From assembly GCA_900550795.1 (NCBI GenBank), contig URTN01000031.1, forward strand, positions 1 through 8,166: 8,166 bases of DNA, given 5' to 3'. Below are positions 6,312-8,166 of the stretch, piece after piece. A program made the translations under genes and the position numbers. This stretch comes from an uncultured Mollicutes bacterium (lineage in GTDB: Bacteria; Bacillota_I; Bacilli_A; RFN20; CAG-826). The notes below the pieces were generated by a model, which was not told the origin of the DNA, did not search any database, and worked only from the letters and a program-made list of their open reading frames with translations. Each line of letters starts with the position of its first letter. Position 1 is the stretch's first letter.

Positions 6312-8166
6312 TTAGGCTTTATATGATTTTAAATTGGTGAGTAAGAAGAAAGCGTTTGGACTTGCTGTCTTGAAAGTAAGATCAAGCTCGATCTTTTCTT
6401 CACCTGTTATTTGTTTTGCGGTTAATGGAAGAGTGTATTCTTTTCCTTCATTTTCGTTATAGGCATAGGCTCCAGAAGAGCTGATAGAGAAAGTCCAGTT
6501 CTTCCAGGTCTTTAAAATAGTTCCTTGAGTTTGATCACTAGTAGAAATTGGGGCAATTGCATTCTTCCCGACTGAAATTGAAGAATTAGCAGTTTTCCAG
6601 GCGATTTCTTTCTCGCTATCTAAAGTTCCGATAGTAAAGCGGATCCCTTCGTTTTTAGCAAACAAGGATGCAAAATCTATATTATCGAAAGAGATAACGC
6701 TAGGATTAGATGCATCTAAACTAGAGCAAACTATTCCAATACCTTTACTAGCAGGCATAACTGGAATTGCCCAGGCATTATTCTCAGTTTGATATTTTAA
6801 GGATGCATTAGAAACACTTAATCCAGTTTTCTTTGATAAATCCATATATTTTCTTTCGGATTTAACCATGGTTGGCTTGCCAATAAGGTAATGTCTATTG
6901 GCATCTTGATCTGTTGAGAATTTTAATCCTTCAGATCCAGAAGCCTGAGTATCAGTAAGAGTAAGTTCACCATAACGAGAAGCTTCAGTAGTTATTTTTT
7001 CTATTATTCTATCTTCATAAGTAACATGAACTTTAGAATCATTGCCTTTAAAGAAAGTAAGTAATGTTCTCCTAAATAGAGTAACGCCTTGATCTGGAGC
7101 ACGGCCGTTAAAGGTAATTTTCTTCCCATTTAAAAACAAAGCATTATCGCAATTATATTGTCCTATGACCATTTTTATTTCATTCCCATCATTTAGCAAT
7201 GAAGAGAAATTGATTTTTGGTAAAGTGACGGTTCCTGTTTTAGCCTTCATGTTAACAAGGACGCCTTCATTTTCATCGTAGGCAAATTCGGCAGCAAGCT
7301 CAGCTTTTTTCTCTAAATTTACTGCTCCATTTTCATAAGCCATGGAGTTTAAAGCTTGGTCAAGAGTTTCAACAAAAGCCCCATTCTCTGTAACAAAATC
7401 TTCTTTCTTGAATTCGTTAACAATAACGGCTTTTGCACCATTTTGTTTCCATTTAGCACGCAAAACGAGGTTAGATTCAATTGGTTTAGAAATATCGAAT
7501 TTACCAACGGATGTATACCATCCTTCAAAAGTATAGGATTTGTAATATTCATCTTCGCTTCTAGTTGGAGTTGGAAGGCTAGTTAAGGTAGTCCCTGCAT
7601 TAACTACAACCGGATCATAAGACAATGAACATCCGGTTACAAATTGGACTTGGCAACGGATAAGTTCAGTAGTCAAAGAAAGAGTAACTTCCCCTACTTG
7701 GTTTCTAATATGGTAATAGCCATCTTCATCGATATTTAATTCCTTGCCGCCGACTTTAACGGAGGTGACGTTATAATATTTAACTGGAGTTACCTTGAAT
7801 TTGACATCGCTAAAATATCCAATCGCATCAAAATTCAAATCAGGTTTCTCGAATTCTACTCTTGCATATTCATTAGGCAATACGGTTAATTTATATGTAT
7901 CTTCCTTTGTAACTACTTCGACTACCTTATTAGATTTGATTTCAGGGATTGTATATGACCCTTCTCCATCTTTAACTAAATCAGTCCCGTCTAATTTAAT
8001 AGAAACAAGTGAATAATGGTCATTGGCAGTTAATTGGAATCTAAGCGAGGAACCATATTGGATATCATTTTTATCGACACCGTCTAATACTTTGATGGAA
8101 AAATGTTCCCCAGAGAATACAACTGAAAGTCCTTTTAGTTTGGCTAATATCTTAATTGAAATATTC
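6312..8166 (-). CDS. Paralogous surface protein, N-terminus outside window
   Basis: The frame is open from the right edge (first full codon at 8165-8163) to TAA at 6314-6312, giving 617 visible residues. An apparent TTG start at 7880 is internal: the residues before it (such as 'TKEDTYKLTV') continue the homology to the neighbour. Visible residues ~12-89 and ~90-170 are two divergent InlB-type repeats. Residues ~171-243 are an InlB B-repeat with 'YTFEGWYTSVGKFDI' and 'LRAKWK'. The rest is a C-terminal region of two related modules ending 'AFFLLTNLKSYKA'. Architecture and order match the downstream 896-residue lipoprotein, so the two arose by gene duplication, though they have diverged considerably. 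The missing N-terminus probably holds further repeats and a lipoprotein or Sec signal. A surface adhesin or binding role is inferred only. Confidence 0.82.
   Translation of the reverse strand, partial: NISIKILAKLKGLSVVFSGEHFSIKVLDGVDKNDIQYGSSLRFQLTANDHYSLVSIKLDGTDLVKDGEGSYTIPEIKSNKVVEVVTKEDTYKLTVLPNEYARVEFEKPDLNFDAIGYFSDVKFKVTPVKYYNVTSVKVGGKELNIDEDGYYHIRNQVGEVTLSLTTELIRCQVQFVTGCSLSYDPVVVNAGTTLTSLPTPTRSEDEYYKSYTFEGWYTSVGKFDISKPIESNLVLRAKWKQNGAKAVIVNEFKKEDFVTENGAFVETLDQALNSMAYENGAVNLEKKAELAAEFAYDENEGVLVNMKAKTGTVTLPKINFSSLLNDGNEIKMVIGQYNCDNALFLNGKKITFNGRAPDQGVTLFRRTLLTFFKGNDSKVHVTYEDRIIEKITTEASRYGELTLTDTQASGSEGLKFSTDQDANRHYLIGKPTMVKSERKYMDLSKKTGLSVSNASLKYQTENNAWAIPVMPASKGIGIVCSSLDASNPSVISFDNIDFASLFAKNEGIRFTIGTLDSEKEIAWKTANSSISVGKNAIAPISTSDQTQGTILKTWKNWTFSISSSGAYAYNENEGKEYTLPLTAKQITGEEKIELDLTFKTASPNAFFLLTNLKSYKA
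6315..7430 (-). other. Duplicated C-terminal modules of the paralogue (unassigned domain)
   Basis: Module A covers about 7430-6867 and module B about 6854-6315. Landmarks shared between them are 'INFSSLL' and 'IDFASLF', 'IKMVIGQY' and 'IRFTIGTL', 'LTLTDTQASGSEGLKFS' and 'LPLTAKQITGEEKIELD', and closing 'RHYLIGKP' and 'AFFLLTNL'. Each module resembles the module in the same position in the neighbouring lipoprotein ('TKTWFNWT' against 'LKTWKNWT'). Confidence 0.65.
7656..8132 (-). repeat. Two divergent InlB-type repeats in the paralogue
   Basis: Units run from about 8132 to 7899 ('GLSVVFSGEHFS' through 'VVTKED') and 7898 to 7656 ('TYKLTV' through 'TELIR'). They line up with units 4 and 5 of the downstream lipoprotein, including 'DHYSLVSIKLDG' and 'KYYNVTSVKVGG'. 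More units may lie beyond the window edge. Confidence 0.7.

Noticed and set aside
7878..7880. TTG as the start of a 522-residue protein
   Set aside because: The frame is open to the window edge and the upstream 95 residues continue the repeat homology, so the gene is cut by the window rather than starting here.
7342..8016. Several 64-76-codon frames overlapping the paralogue gene
   Set aside because: They are shadows of a frame with full homology to the neighbouring protein.

Overview
The window looks like a piece of a low-GC Firmicutes/Bacilli genome, possibly a gut-dwelling Erysipelotrichia- or Mollicutes-related lineage. The evidence is AT-rich intergenic DNA, Shine-Dalgarno-led genes, a lipoprotein signal, InlB-type surface repeats and an L-fucose isomerase. 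The standard code fits: TGA ends the 359-residue gene and tryptophans in fucI are TGG. The lineage is inference. The first ~300 bases are about 49% G+C against about 32% just to the right, so they may have another origin.

Layout. Bases 1-216 are the 3' end of an XRE-type regulator gene, closed by a hairpin terminator. A possible promoter (293-301) and a 14-bp-arm inverted repeat (301-337) mark the composition boundary. On the minus strand, 1321-242 encodes a 359-residue secreted or anchored protein with OB-like domains and a His/Cys-rich C-terminal module. Its last ~23 residues are read from the foreign-looking DNA. A 35-codon ORF (1425-1318) overlaps its start by ATGA and may be translationally coupled. 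An AT-rich divergent region with a perfect 18-bp palindrome leads to fucI (1635-3428, plus strand), a complete L-fucose isomerase that stands alone with its own terminator.

A facing terminator (3505-3534) closes a minus-strand pair: an 896-residue lipoprotein (6243-3553) and, 68 bp upstream, a paralogue that enters from the right edge (8165-6312). Both have ~77-residue divergent InlB-type repeats, one classical InlB B-repeat, and a C-terminal region of two related ~190-residue modules I cannot assign to a known family. This duplicated surface-protein system is the best candidate here for something undescribed.

How it works together: fucI would convert L-fucose, plentiful on host glycans, to L-fuculose. 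The surface proteins could mediate attachment to or capture of extracellular material. Apart from proximity, nothing in the window links the surface proteins to fucose.
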